Source of the DNA: Chitinophagaceae bacterium
GTDB taxonomy: Bacteria; Bacteroidota; Bacteroidia; Chitinophagales; Chitinophagaceae
NCBI GenBank assembly: GCA_947372235.1
Contig: CANBSW010000007.1
Location: 1-52,011, forward strand
Direction of reading: 5' to 3'
DNA length: 52,011 nt
Part shown: positions 7,357 to 16,182 of the stretch, in pieces
Layout: each line of letters opens with the position of its first letter
Numbering within the stretch: the first letter of the stretch is position 1
Notes under the pieces: model-generated
The model's database searches: none
The model's input: only the letters and a program-made list of their open reading frames with translations
What the model was told of the DNA's origin: nothing
Made by a program: the position numbers and the translations under genes

Positions 7357-7764
7357 ATGAATAGACCTGTTCGTGTTCTGGTTGCCAAAGTAGGGTTAGA
7401 TGGCCACGACCGTGGCGCCAAAGTAATTGCTACTGCTTTGCGTGATGCTGGTATGGAAGTGATCTACACCGGCTTACGCCAAACTCCTGAAATGGTGGTG
7501 AATGCTGCGTTGCAGGAAGATGTGGATGCAATAGGCATCAGTATACTCAGCGGTGCACATATGACAGTGTTCCCGAAAGTAATGGCGATTATGAAAGAGA
7601 AGGGGATGAACGATGTGTTGGTTACAGGTGGGGGTATTATTCCGGAAGAAGATATGAAGGCTTTACATGAGATTGGGGTTGGAAAATTGTTTGCACCGGG
7701 TGCTGCAACAGGTGATATCGCTTTATATATCAATGATTGGGTTTCTTTAAACCGCAATTTTTAA
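7357..7764 (+). CDS. Solitary cobalamin (B12)-binding domain protein
   Basis: The 135-residue protein consists of only a Rossmann-like B12-binding domain of the methylmalonyl-CoA mutase C-terminal type. It has the cobalt-coordinating motif D15-G-H17-D-R-G20 (DxHxxG), then ISILSGAH and TGGGIIP, which line the nucleotide tail pocket. In family members this domain is either fused to or a separate small subunit of an acyl-CoA mutase. No mutase large subunit, MeaB chaperone or epimerase gene is near, so the partner must be elsewhere or the protein is a sensor or cobalamin carrier. An enoyl-CoA hydratase gene lies 0.8 kb away, possibly the same branched or odd-chain acyl-CoA metabolism. Confidence 0.88.
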   Translation: MNRPVRVLVAKVGLDGHDRGAKVIATALRDAGMEVIYTGLRQTPEMVVNAALQEDVDAIGISILSGAHMTVFPKVMAIMKEKGMNDVLVTGGGIIPEEDMKALHEIGVGKLFAPGAATGDIALYINDWVSLNRNF

Positions 7765-7800
7765 TAGCCGGTATTTTTTAGATAGCTGAAGTTAAAAAAG

Positions 7801-7880
7801 CAATTTCAATAAGAGGGAAAGAGTGGATAAGAGATTTAACTCTTACTACACTCTTTCCCTCTTGTCTTTCTTTTATTGAA
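7801..7880. repeat. Inverted repeat bounded by CAATTTCAATAAGAG at a convergent junction
   Basis: The outer word CAATTTCAATAAGAG on the left is matched by a TTTATTGAA end on the right, and GAGGGAAAGAGTG pairs with CACTCTTTCCCTC. It lies between the stops of the B12-domain and TRIC genes. A second member with the same outer word is at 10538-10629. Confidence 0.85.
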
Positions 7881-7885
7881 CCCTT

Positions 7886-8488
7886 CTACATCTCCGGTAA
7901 CCGCAACTTTTTTCTTTTAGAAAAGATTCGGATAAATACTACAATACAAACACAAAGAAACAAACCTATATCATGCTGCATTCCTGCTTTTTGAAAGAGG
8001 ATATAACAGACACCACCAATAGCGCAGGCAGTGGCATACAATTCACCTGGCTTTAGCAAATCAGGCTTTTCTCCACAAAGAATATCAGCCAGCAATCCAC
8101 CAAAAGTTGCAGTGATCACTCCCATAACTACTGCGTACCCATCATTGATATCGTATGCAAAACTTCTTTCAATACCGGCAGCGGTAAACATACCGAGTCC
8201 AATGGCATCCGTGAAGAAAATAGTTTTTCTGAAACGGATCTGGTTAGTCTTAAAAAAAGAAACGATAATCACTGCACAAATTACCAGCGCAAGAGCCAGG
8301 TAATCATTGATCCAGTTCACAGGATGGGCACCAATCAAAACATCACGAATGGTACCGCCGCCATAGGCAGTGGCAAATGCAATTACGGCTCCACCAAAAA
8401 TATCCATCTGGTGAGTACGTGCTTTTAGTGCACCGGTGCCGGCAAACACAAAAATACCAGTGTACATAATGGGCTGAATCAGGTTCAT
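7886..8488 (-). CDS. TRIC (UPF0126) family membrane channel protein
   Basis: The 200-residue protein has two homologous halves, each with three predicted transmembrane helices, as in UPF0126/YicG. The diagnostic loops are GALKARTHQMDIFGG with YGGGTIRDVL in the first half and GLLADILCGEKPDLL in the second. Bacterial homologues of trimeric intracellular cation channels conduct monovalent cations, and some (YicG) have been linked to glycine uptake. The ATG at 8488 is chosen because the family begins just before the first helix; an in-frame start nine codons upstream would be unusual. It converges on the B12-domain gene and diverges from the hydratase gene. Confidence 0.9.
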   Translation of the reverse strand: MNLIQPIMYTGIFVFAGTGALKARTHQMDIFGGAVIAFATAYGGGTIRDVLIGAHPVNWINDYLALALVICAVIIVSFFKTNQIRFRKTIFFTDAIGLGMFTAAGIERSFAYDINDGYAVVMGVITATFGGLLADILCGEKPDLLKPGELYATACAIGGVCYILFQKAGMQHDIGLFLCVCIVVFIRIFSKRKKLRLPEM

Positions 8489-8548
8489 CTCACAATTTAC
8501 AAAACATATAATCAACAGGCAGTTTTAGCTGGTTAGACTTTCGCTGCT

Positions 8549-8556
8549 TACCTTTA
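8549..8556 (+). promoter_or_regulatory. Bacteroidetes -7 box of the enoyl-CoA hydratase gene
   Basis: TACCTTTA ends 17 nt before the ATG at 8574. The same TTACCTTT context precedes fumC and the ferredoxin-NADP reductase gene. Confidence 0.55.
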
Positions 8557-8573
8557 CTTCAAATTATCTTGTC

Positions 8574-9350
8574 ATGTATCAAACATTGCTTACCTCTCTG
8601 GAAAATGGAATATTCACCATCACCATCAATCGCCCTGATAAATTAAATGCATTGAACAAACAGGTATTCATTGATCTGAATACTGCATTGGATGAAGTAT
8701 ATACCAATAAAGAAATCAAATCTGTTATCATCACCGGATCAGGTACCAAAGCTTTTGTGGCCGGTGCAGATATCAGCGAATTCAGCAGTTTAACGTTAGA
8801 ACAAAGTATGGCTTTGGCTAAAGCAGGTCAGGATACTTTTTTCCGCATTGAAAATTCTCCCAAACCTGTTGTTGCCTGTGTAAATGGTTTTGCATTGGGT
8901 GGGGGTTGTGAGTTAGCAATGAGTTGTCATTTTAGAATCGCTTCTGACAATGCTAAGTTTGGACAACCCGAAGTAAACCTTGGTTTGATTCCGGGTTATG
9001 GTGGAACACAAAGATTGGTTCAACTAATTGGTAAAGGGCGTGCAATGGAATTATTGATGAGTGCCGGAATGATCGATGCTGCCGCAGCATTACAATACGG
9101 CCTTGTGAATTATGTAGTTGCACAGGAAGATTTATTGACGAAAGCAATAGCCATACTTACCGTGATCAATACCAAAGCGCCACTGGCGGTTACTAAATGT
9201 ATAGAAAGCGCGAATGCAGTATTTGATGAAAACAAAAATGGATTTGATACAGAAGTGAAAGCATTCGGCTTCTGTTTTGAAACAGAAGATATGAAGGAGG
9301 GAACCACTGCATTTCTTGAAAAGAGAAAAGCAAATTTTATTGGGAAATAA
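8574..9350 (+). CDS. Enoyl-CoA hydratase/isomerase family protein
   Basis: The 258-residue crotonase-fold enzyme has both acidic residues of true hydratases: E113 in GGGCELAM and E133 in GQPEVNLGLIPG. The oxyanion-hole segments are FVAGADISE (62-70) and NGFALGGG. It should add water across the double bond of a short-chain 2-enoyl-CoA, in fatty acid or butanoate-type metabolism, in the cytoplasm. Length is normal (about 257-262). It stands alone on its strand; no thiolase or 3-hydroxyacyl-CoA dehydrogenase adjoins. Confidence 0.93.
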   Translation: MYQTLLTSLENGIFTITINRPDKLNALNKQVFIDLNTALDEVYTNKEIKSVIITGSGTKAFVAGADISEFSSLTLEQSMALAKAGQDTFFRIENSPKPVVACVNGFALGGGCELAMSCHFRIASDNAKFGQPEVNLGLIPGYGGTQRLVQLIGKGRAMELLMSAGMIDAAAALQYGLVNYVVAQEDLLTKAIAILTVINTKAPLAVTKCIESANAVFDENKNGFDTEVKAFGFCFETEDMKEGTTAFLEKRKANFIGK

Positions 9351-9363
9351 TATCTCAGTGAAT

Positions 9364-9411
9364 CCTCTGCGACTCTGCGGTAAAAAATCAATTCACCGCA
9401 GAGTGCAGAGG
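9364..9411. repeat. Inverted repeat of CTCTGCG words at a convergent junction
   Basis: Arms CCTCTGCGACTCTGCGGT (9364-9381) and ACCGCAGAGTGCAGAGG (9395-9411) leave a 13-nt loop. The following GGAGGTTTCGCGGCG resembles the border of the 6164-6260 element. It lies between the stops of the hydratase and phosphatase-fold genes. Confidence 0.88.
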
Positions 9412-9430
9412 ACGGGGAGGTTTCGCGGCG

Positions 9431-10510
9431 TTATTTGATAGCCGACTTTATTTCTTCTGCTACCGGATGTTCAGCTGTAAATGTGTAGCCCATTATTTTT
9501 GCCAGTGTTTGCGCAAATTGTTTTTGATAAAGTTGACCTTGTGTTTTTACTTCGCCCATTGCCGGTGTATTTGGCCCCATGATGGCAAACCAGATCTGTT
9601 CTGCATCCTCTACAGAAGCACCATGACTTGTCCATTTACCGGATACTGTAGTTCCACGCCCATGATCAGTTGTAAATAAGATCGTTGTCTTATTTTTATA
9701 TTGTGGATCAGACTGAACATACTCCCAGATCTCTTTGATCCACGCATCCACTTGTTTTGCAGCATCTAAATAAAAGCGGTATTTACGTCCATGGGCCCAT
9801 TCGTCTGTTTCGCCATAAGCAATGTAGAGAACACGTGGTTTTTTGGTTTTCAGTTCCTCCATTGCTTCAAAATGTGTGAACATATCCATGCTCTCTTCTT
9901 CCCATTCCTTGTGCGAGTTCTGCAACATATTGTTAATAAGTTTCTGATTGGAAGTAGGATTTTTTCCTCCATATTCATCATATGCTGCCATCACCGGAAT
10001 ACCACTTCTTTCTTCATTCAGTATTCTGTTAAAGGTTTCCCAGGCGCTAAAAGCCAATACATTTCCTTTTAATCTGGACTGCTGATTAAAGAATTCCAGC
10101 AATGTAAGATTTGGATTTGCTTTGTATCCATTTTTATTAATGGCAGTATCTACATACCCACACATAATCTCACTGTAACCCGGATATGAAAATTTATACG
10201 GGTTGGATACATCTACATTATTCCCCAACAAACGGTTTCCATAGATCTGACCATGAGAAGCTATGGTAGACCAGAAAAAAGGCATTAATTTTTTTCTGCG
10301 TTCCATAGCATCTTCTGACCAGTAGGTTTTGAATAGGTAGGCACTATCGCCCTGGTTAAACCCTTTATCATTGGCAATCACTTTTTCCATCCCTCCAAAT
10401 ACTTCCTGCCAGCGATAACCATCGGTAGTAATGATGATAAGATTTTCTGTTTGCTGTGCCTGTAAATGATAACTACAAAAAAGAAGAATGATGAATAGAA
10501 TTTTTTTCAT
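9431..10510 (-). CDS. Exported alkaline-phosphatase-superfamily hydrolase
   Basis: The 359-residue protein has a signal peptide (MKKILFIILLFCSYHLQAQ). The mature part begins with IIITTDGYRW, whose D30 is the first metal ligand of the alkaline phosphatase/sulfatase/NPP fold. FSYPGYSE near residue 110 is at the position of the nucleophile loop of nucleotide pyrophosphatases, and FTTDHGRG near residue 280 supplies the C-terminal Asp-His ligands, followed by WTSHGAS. It probably cleaves a phosphate mono- or diester in the periplasm. Databases often label this group phosphoglyceromutase-like or alkaline phosphatase family. Substrate is not evident. It precedes the fucosidase gene in the downstream direction of the same strand, with a hairpin repeat between them. 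Confidence 0.82.
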   Translation of the reverse strand: MKKILFIILLFCSYHLQAQQTENLIIITTDGYRWQEVFGGMEKVIANDKGFNQGDSAYLFKTYWSEDAMERRKKLMPFFWSTIASHGQIYGNRLLGNNVDVSNPYKFSYPGYSEIMCGYVDTAINKNGYKANPNLTLLEFFNQQSRLKGNVLAFSAWETFNRILNEERSGIPVMAAYDEYGGKNPTSNQKLINNMLQNSHKEWEEESMDMFTHFEAMEELKTKKPRVLYIAYGETDEWAHGRKYRFYLDAAKQVDAWIKEIWEYVQSDPQYKNKTTILFTTDHGRGTTVSGKWTSHGASVEDAEQIWFAIMGPNTPAMGEVKTQGQLYQKQFAQTLAKIMGYTFTAEHPVAEEIKSAIK

Positions 10511-10537
10511 TTTATTTTATGTTAGCAGTAGAGAGAA

Positions 10538-10629
10538 GAATTTCAATAAGAGTAGGTCAGGAGAAAAAGAGTGTTGTAAGAGTTTTAGGTTTTCTCTTTT
10601 TCTCTTGTATTTCTCTTATTGAAATTTTT
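10538..10629. repeat. Inverted repeat bounded by GAATTTCAATAAGAG
   Basis: The left end GAATTTCAATAAGAG (10538-10552) pairs with CTCTTATTGAAATT (10613 onward). An inner GGAGAAAAAGAG/CTCTTTTTCTC pair adds a second stem. It is the second copy of the family seen at 7801-7880 and separates two co-directional genes. Confidence 0.85.
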
Positions 10630-10635
10630 ATATTA

Positions 10636-12774
10636 TCAATGAAATAAAACCGATGAAGGAACTTCCGTTTTCTTTTGTCCCATTCTGTTGTAACTGAAAA
10701 CGAGCGTATTCCCGCCACCGCTGTCAAAATACATCAGTTTTACTTTATGGAATCCTTTTTCAAGTAAACATTTGGTTTCTTTTTCTTCCGCGCCGTGGTT
10801 GCCATCGTTGTTCACAATTTCTTTATCGTCAATATAAAGAATACTTCCATCATCGCTTGATGTGTACAATGAATAGCCTCCCGTTTCTTCGATATTGATA
10901 TATCCTTCAAATACCAATCCGAATTTATCCTCCCGTTTTTTTACGGCAATGGATGCTTTCTCAGCTATCCCTTGTTTTACGGGTATTAATTGTTGCAATG
11001 CAGCCATATCCATTTTATCGCCTTCAAAATATTTGAATTGTAAACCGGGTTGCGGTGTTTTTATTTTGGTGGATTTCATCATACTTAACCCACCAACAGT
11101 TAATTTGGTTTCGGCGGTATCGCTTGTTAAGAAACCATCTTTTGATGCAATGGCTTTGATCGCAGCACTGTTCTTAACTACAAAGGGCTCTGTATACGCA
11201 AATGTTTGCGTGGCACCAGCACTGGTAAGGGTATATTGAATTTTCGCCCCGGGCTCATGAGCAGTTAAGGTAACGGTTGCTGCAGCCATATCATTCTGGT
11301 AAACAATATCCATTTTGGGTTTACGGTTGAATGCCCCAAAGTTTTTGATCTTTACAACATATGCATAAGGTGCTTTTATTTTATTGGGATCATATTCTGG
11401 CAAAAAAATCGAAACACTATCTCCATGCTTGCGAGAAATTAGTTTTTGATTGGTGGACAAGAAAGTAACTTCCGAAAAAACTCCGGCTTCCTGCATATTT
11501 TTTAATACCAAAATGCGCTTACTAGGATATTTTGGAAAGATTGCATACAATGAATTTGTATTCGCATTATAAGTATAAAAAACATCTTTGGTTGCATAAC
11601 CGGGTTCAGGGTCAACAGTCAATTTCATCATAATATCTTCATCCTTTTTTGCCTTGTAGTCTTTTTTTCCTGCACTCCATTGGCTGGCCTGTTTCCAACG
11701 GGTAGTGTTGTAGATTGCCTCTCCGTTAATTTTTAACCAGTCTCCCATCTGCAATAATCTTTCCTGCATGATCGGTGGAATTTTTCCATGTTCATCCGGA
11801 CCGATATCCAGTAAGAAATTTCCACCGCGGCTTACTTTATCTACCAGGTGATAAATGAGTGATTGGGCAGAATTATAATCCCATGCATCTTCTTCTCGGT
11901 TGTATCCGTAAGAATAACCCATGCCACGACTTTCTTCCCAGGCATGGTCTTCAAAATCCAGATCAGGTTGGTATTCGGGTGTATAAACAGCGCCATGTTT
12001 AAAACGTACACCACTTCCCCATCTGTCATAGGTTACAATTCTGTCCTTCACCGGGCTTTCATTATATACCCATGATAAAAATTCTTTCGATTTCCAGGTT
12101 TCTTCACTGGCATCCCAATCCCCATCTGTCCAGAACACATCGGGTTTATAGGTACTGATCAGTTCTTTCATTTGTGGCCACACATGATCTGTTGCATATT
12201 TTTTGGGATCGCTTTTCCAGAGTGGATTAAACCATTCATACAAAGAATAATACATGCCGGCATGAACAGATGTTTTTCTTACGGCTTTAAACAAATCACC
12301 CAACAGATCGCGGTGCGGGCCGGCATCCATTGCATTCCACGGAAAGCCCCATGTACGGTTGGCATCTTTGCTTGGCCAGAGCGTAAAACCATCGTGGTGT
12401 TTGGAAGTGAGTACAATATATTTTGCTCCTGATTTTTCAAACAGTTGTGCCCATTCATCGGGATTGAATAATTCTGCTTTGAATTGATCGGCTAGCTGGT
12501 AATACGTAAGATCACCGAATTTCTTTTTATGAAATTGCTGGCGGGCCGTGTCTTTTCCCTGTAATCCATTTTGGTACCATTCGGCATAATTGCCTTTGGT
12601 TACCCAGCCGGGTACGGAATAAACACCCCAGTGAATAAAAATTCCAAATTTGCTATCTCCAAACCATTGTGGAACAGGACGTTTATCGAGCGATTCCCAG
12701 GTGGGCTGATAGGTTTGCGCGGTGGTTGATAAGCTTACTAATAGCAGCAAGCAAAAGAAGACGGGTTTTCTCAT
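10636..12774 (-). CDS. Exported alpha-L-fucosidase (GH29) with CHB_HEX_C-like and PA14 domains
   Basis: The 712-residue protein has a signal peptide (MRKPVFFCLLLLVSLSTTAQ) and a GH29 catalytic domain (about 22-370). Markers are FGIFIHWGVYSVP, TSKHHDGF and DVFWTDGDWD, where D217 aligns with the GH29 nucleophile. A beta-sandwich linker follows, then a chitobiase C-terminal-like domain (about 510-590; AKIQYTLT, AIKAIASKDG) and a PA14-like domain at the end (about 600-712; GGYSLYTSSDDGSILYIDD). It should release L-fucose from fucosylated glycans in the periplasm or at the surface. The ATG at 12774 is the one with a signal peptide; an earlier in-frame start adds 34 non-secretory residues. No T9SS tail and no SusCD genes are close. 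Confidence 0.92.
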   Translation of the reverse strand: MRKPVFFCLLLLVSLSTTAQTYQPTWESLDKRPVPQWFGDSKFGIFIHWGVYSVPGWVTKGNYAEWYQNGLQGKDTARQQFHKKKFGDLTYYQLADQFKAELFNPDEWAQLFEKSGAKYIVLTSKHHDGFTLWPSKDANRTWGFPWNAMDAGPHRDLLGDLFKAVRKTSVHAGMYYSLYEWFNPLWKSDPKKYATDHVWPQMKELISTYKPDVFWTDGDWDASEETWKSKEFLSWVYNESPVKDRIVTYDRWGSGVRFKHGAVYTPEYQPDLDFEDHAWEESRGMGYSYGYNREEDAWDYNSAQSLIYHLVDKVSRGGNFLLDIGPDEHGKIPPIMQERLLQMGDWLKINGEAIYNTTRWKQASQWSAGKKDYKAKKDEDIMMKLTVDPEPGYATKDVFYTYNANTNSLYAIFPKYPSKRILVLKNMQEAGVFSEVTFLSTNQKLISRKHGDSVSIFLPEYDPNKIKAPYAYVVKIKNFGAFNRKPKMDIVYQNDMAAATVTLTAHEPGAKIQYTLTSAGATQTFAYTEPFVVKNSAAIKAIASKDGFLTSDTAETKLTVGGLSMMKSTKIKTPQPGLQFKYFEGDKMDMAALQQLIPVKQGIAEKASIAVKKREDKFGLVFEGYINIEETGGYSLYTSSDDGSILYIDDKEIVNNDGNHGAEEKETKCLLEKGFHKVKLMYFDSGGGNTLVFSYNRMGQKKTEVPSSVLFH

Positions 12775-12855
12775 GTGGTTAGATTGATGGGCTAAATATA
12801 AATAACATAAGTGTAGAGTTGATTTTGTAGCAGGATTAATTTGAAAGAAGGGATT

Positions 12856-12880
12856 TGCGCACGGAGGCAAGGGCACGGTT
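12856..12880. repeat. Single arm of the CACGGAGGCA word family
   Basis: CGCACGGAGGCAAGGGCACG followed by GTTTG matches one arm of the convergent-junction repeat at 31661-31724 (CACGGAGGCACAGAGGCACG plus GTTTG). No partner arm was found here, so it may be a broken element. Confidence 0.55.
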
Positions 12881-12934
12881 TGGTGGCTTTGATTTGGGAA
12901 TAACTATTCATTTGTAATAGTTGATTACTGAGCA

Positions 12935-12966
12935 ATAAAAACGCCATTACAAATTTGCAATGGCGC
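12935..12966 (-). terminator. Intrinsic terminator downstream of the M16 peptidase gene
   Basis: On the minus strand CGCCATT and AATGGCG (arms 12959-12965 and 12942-12948) form a stem followed by TTTTTAT. It begins 22 bases after the M16 stop codon. Confidence 0.75.
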
Positions 12967-12987
12967 TTTCATTAGATGTGGTTGGTA

Positions 12988-15930
12988 TTAATATCCAAAC
13001 AACTGATCAAGGGTGAGCTTTTTTACTTCACCATATTTTTTCAGATCATCCATTTTTATTTTTTTGTCGGATGCGAGTACGCAATAAGTGTATGGCTTTT
13101 GTGAGAGATCATCAGTATGCAGTTTTTTGATGTCTGTAAAACTGATGGATTTCATCTGCTCATACATGTCTTTTCTCAGATCATGATCAATTCCTTTTTT
13201 CTTATTTGTAAGATACGTGAAGATTACACTTTCATGTTCGATACGTTCTGTTTCCAGGTCTTTGATAAAAGATTTCTGTGCATCGCTAAAGGATTGTTCA
13301 TTTTTGGGGAGATCATTCAGCAATTCATTCATGCCCACAATGGCATCATTCAGTTTATCTGCCTGGCTTCCTACATATGCAATAAAAGTAAAAGGGTCTT
13401 CTTTTTTTGCAGGTGATTGCAGCACTGCAAACGTAGAATATGCCAAAGCTTTCGATTCACGAATGGTCTGAAATACAATGGCCCCCATACTTCCCGCACC
13501 AAAATAATTATTGAACAAACTTACTACGGCTTCTTTTTTAGGGTCATAAGCATCCAAGGTACGCATCCAGTAAATTTCTGCCTGTACCATATCATAATCT
13601 GCAAACAACACTTCGTTCTGTATTTGTTTGCTTCTTTCAAATTTTACAGGAGCCTGAGCTGCAGCCCATGTGGCAGGCATATTGTGTAATTTGGCTAAAC
13701 CGGTTGAAAATGTGGCCAATGGCTGAGGTCCATAATACATGATGGTATGCTCATAATTAAGCAGGTTATGCAATACTGCCACCAGATCTGATGCTTTCAG
13801 GTTTTTGATTTCGGCATCAGTTAAGGTAAAGTTGAATGGATTTTTTGCTCCATAAGAACCATAACTTCTCATGGCACTCATGATCGCATTCTTATTCAGT
13901 TTATTATTGGCACGGCTTCTGGCCAACCTGTTTTTTAATCCTTCCAGTGCTGTTTCATCTTCTTTACAATTGCGGATCACATATTCCATCAGCGTTACTG
14001 CTTTCTCGAAATTTTCCTGCAAACCACTAACAGAGATGGTGGTCTCTTCATTACCCGGACTCACATTATAACTACAGGCAAGGTTATAAAACTCTTTGCT
14101 GATCTGCTCTGCGGTGTATTTATCTGTATTTAAAAACTGGAGGTACTGAATGGCAAGTGGTAATAATTTATCATTCCATCCACCCATATTAAAACGGTAA
14201 TATAAACGGAACAAACTGTTTTCTTTGTTCTGTACATATAAAACATCTGCTTTACCGGCTTTTGCTTTTTGAAGGTCTTTTGTAAAATCAAGGAACACAG
14301 GTTTTACGGGTTGTAAAGGCATTGCATTCACCATCTTAACAAATGGAGATTGTTTGCCTGCATTGGTTTCAACCGGTGTAATGGTTGGCTTATCTACTTT
14401 TACGATAGATTTATCTTCCCCTTTTCTTTTATAGAGGATGGCATAATTTTTATCACCTAAAAATTTATTGGCAAATTCTACCAGTTCTTTTTTGGTTACT
14501 TTGGCCATTTCATCCAGTTGTGCCACATCATCTTTCCAGCCAAGTCCTTTGTTTTTGATAAACCCATCTGTAATATTTACAGCACGGTTGGCATTGTTAT
14601 CAAGCCCCTGTAACTGGCTTAACTTTTCATTGGCAACAATAGCTTTGATCAGTCCATCATCAAATTTTCCTTGTTTTACGATGGCAATCTGTTCCATCAA
14701 AAGATCTTTTACCTGCTCCAGGGTTTGTCCTTGTTTAGGAGAAGCTGATGCGATAAAAATACCATAGTCTTTATATTGACGAACACCTGCACTTGCCCCC
14801 AATACTTTTTGTTGTTTGTTGAGATTAAGATCTAACAATCCGGCTTTACCATTTGATAGTACAGAGGATAAAAGATCAGCCAGCATAGCATCTCTTGATC
14901 CTTCAGCACCGGTACGATAAACAATCCGCATGTTTTCTGCAGAAGGCCCAAATACTTCTTTTACAATCGGCCCTTCCAGTGGCTTTTCAGGAGCGGGTTT
15001 ATATTCAGCTACCGGTTTAGGTTTCATGTAGCTGAATTTTTCATCGATCATTTTGATCACTTTATCAGCATCCATATCACCCGATAAGATCAACGCCATA
15101 TTATTCGGTACATAATATTTATAATAATAATCACGAATCGCATTGATAGATGGATTCTTCAGATGTTCAATAGTACCGATGGTTGTTTGTTGCCCGTAAT
15201 TATGGGTAGGAAACAAAACCGAATGCATCAATTCAGACATTTTATTTCCATCATTATCCAGGCTGCGGTTTTTTTCTTCATACACTGCTTCCAGTTCTGT
15301 ATGAAAAATACGCAGTACCGGATTGCGGAAACGTTCTGCCTGAACGGTCAAAAATTTATCCAGTGCATTGGCGGGAACATCTTCTTCATACACAGTTTCT
15401 TCTACCCATGTGTGCGCATTGGTTCCCTGTGCACCCATGGCCGACATCAGTTTATCATATTCATTCGCAATCGCAAATTTGGAAGCTTCGCCTGATACGC
15501 GGTCGATCTCTTTGTAAATCTCTTTTCTTGCAGCAGCATCAGTGGTTTTATTGTATTTCTCATACAAGGCATCGATCTGATCGAGCAGTGGTTTTTCTTT
15601 TGCCCAATCCAGTGAACCAAATTTATCGGTTCCCTTAAATAAAAGATGCTCTAAATAGTGCGCCAAGCCTGTATGGTCTTTCGGATCGGTATTACTACCC
15701 GTTCTTACCGGGATACGAACAGAGATACGCGGTTCTTTTTTGTTTACAGTTAAAATAACGGTAAGCCCGTTTTTCAAAGTATAAAACCGGGCATGCATTG
15801 GGTCGTTGGTAACGAATTTATAGGTGTATCCTGCAGCAGTGGACTGGCTCCATTGGTATTTACTTTGTGCAGACACCAATTGGATACCCGACACCAGCAA
15901 GGCTATCCACAAAATTTTCATCCATTTCAT
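12988..15930 (-). CDS. Exported M16 family zinc metallopeptidase
   Basis: The 980-residue protein has a signal peptide (MKWMKILWIALLVSGIQLVS) and a full two-halved M16 architecture as in pitrilysin and PqqL-like proteases. The inverted zinc motif HxxEH is H91-Y-L-E94-H95, and the third ligand lies in ELEAVYEEKNRS near residue 210. The second half has the same fold but no zinc motif, as expected for the clamshell partner domain. It probably degrades short peptides in the periplasm. It is a single-gene unit with its own terminator, divergent from fumC. Confidence 0.93.
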   Translation of the reverse strand: MKWMKILWIALLVSGIQLVSAQSKYQWSQSTAAGYTYKFVTNDPMHARFYTLKNGLTVILTVNKKEPRISVRIPVRTGSNTDPKDHTGLAHYLEHLLFKGTDKFGSLDWAKEKPLLDQIDALYEKYNKTTDAAARKEIYKEIDRVSGEASKFAIANEYDKLMSAMGAQGTNAHTWVEETVYEEDVPANALDKFLTVQAERFRNPVLRIFHTELEAVYEEKNRSLDNDGNKMSELMHSVLFPTHNYGQQTTIGTIEHLKNPSINAIRDYYYKYYVPNNMALILSGDMDADKVIKMIDEKFSYMKPKPVAEYKPAPEKPLEGPIVKEVFGPSAENMRIVYRTGAEGSRDAMLADLLSSVLSNGKAGLLDLNLNKQQKVLGASAGVRQYKDYGIFIASASPKQGQTLEQVKDLLMEQIAIVKQGKFDDGLIKAIVANEKLSQLQGLDNNANRAVNITDGFIKNKGLGWKDDVAQLDEMAKVTKKELVEFANKFLGDKNYAILYKRKGEDKSIVKVDKPTITPVETNAGKQSPFVKMVNAMPLQPVKPVFLDFTKDLQKAKAGKADVLYVQNKENSLFRLYYRFNMGGWNDKLLPLAIQYLQFLNTDKYTAEQISKEFYNLACSYNVSPGNEETTISVSGLQENFEKAVTLMEYVIRNCKEDETALEGLKNRLARSRANNKLNKNAIMSAMRSYGSYGAKNPFNFTLTDAEIKNLKASDLVAVLHNLLNYEHTIMYYGPQPLATFSTGLAKLHNMPATWAAAQAPVKFERSKQIQNEVLFADYDMVQAEIYWMRTLDAYDPKKEAVVSLFNNYFGAGSMGAIVFQTIRESKALAYSTFAVLQSPAKKEDPFTFIAYVGSQADKLNDAIVGMNELLNDLPKNEQSFSDAQKSFIKDLETERIEHESVIFTYLTNKKKGIDHDLRKDMYEQMKSISFTDIKKLHTDDLSQKPYTYCVLASDKKIKMDDLKKYGEVKKLTLDQLFGY

Positions 15931-16061
15931 AAACAGTGTTTTAGTGGACGGTAAGATAAAAAATATATCATATGGAGATTTGTATAATTTGTTAAAGCGG
16001 GTGATTTTATTACGGAGGGTGGGTTTGTGGGGATAAACGGCGGGGAATGAGGGTCATAGCC

Positions 16062-16129
16062 AATAGTTCATGGATCATGGAAAAGCATACCTATTACCCA
16101 TTGACCATGAACCATCAACTATGAACCAT
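16062..16129. repeat. Inverted repeat of CATGAACCATGAAC words upstream of fumC
   Basis: AATAGTTCATGGATCATGG on the left is opposed by GACCATGAACCATCAACTAT and GAACCAT on the right. The same words form the element after gyrB (30727-30832). The right arm ends 8 nt before the fumC promoter box. Confidence 0.75.
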
Positions 16130-16137
16130 TTTCCGCT

Positions 16138-16145
16138 TACCTTTG
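16138..16145 (+). promoter_or_regulatory. fumC: Bacteroidetes -7 box of fumC
   Basis: TACCTTTG matches TAnnTTTG perfectly and ends 37 nt before the ATG. A convincing -33 TTTG was not seen because the expected place is filled by the repeat. Confidence 0.65.
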
Positions 16146-16182
16146 CGCCGAAATTTTACCAAATCATCATAAATCTGAGATC

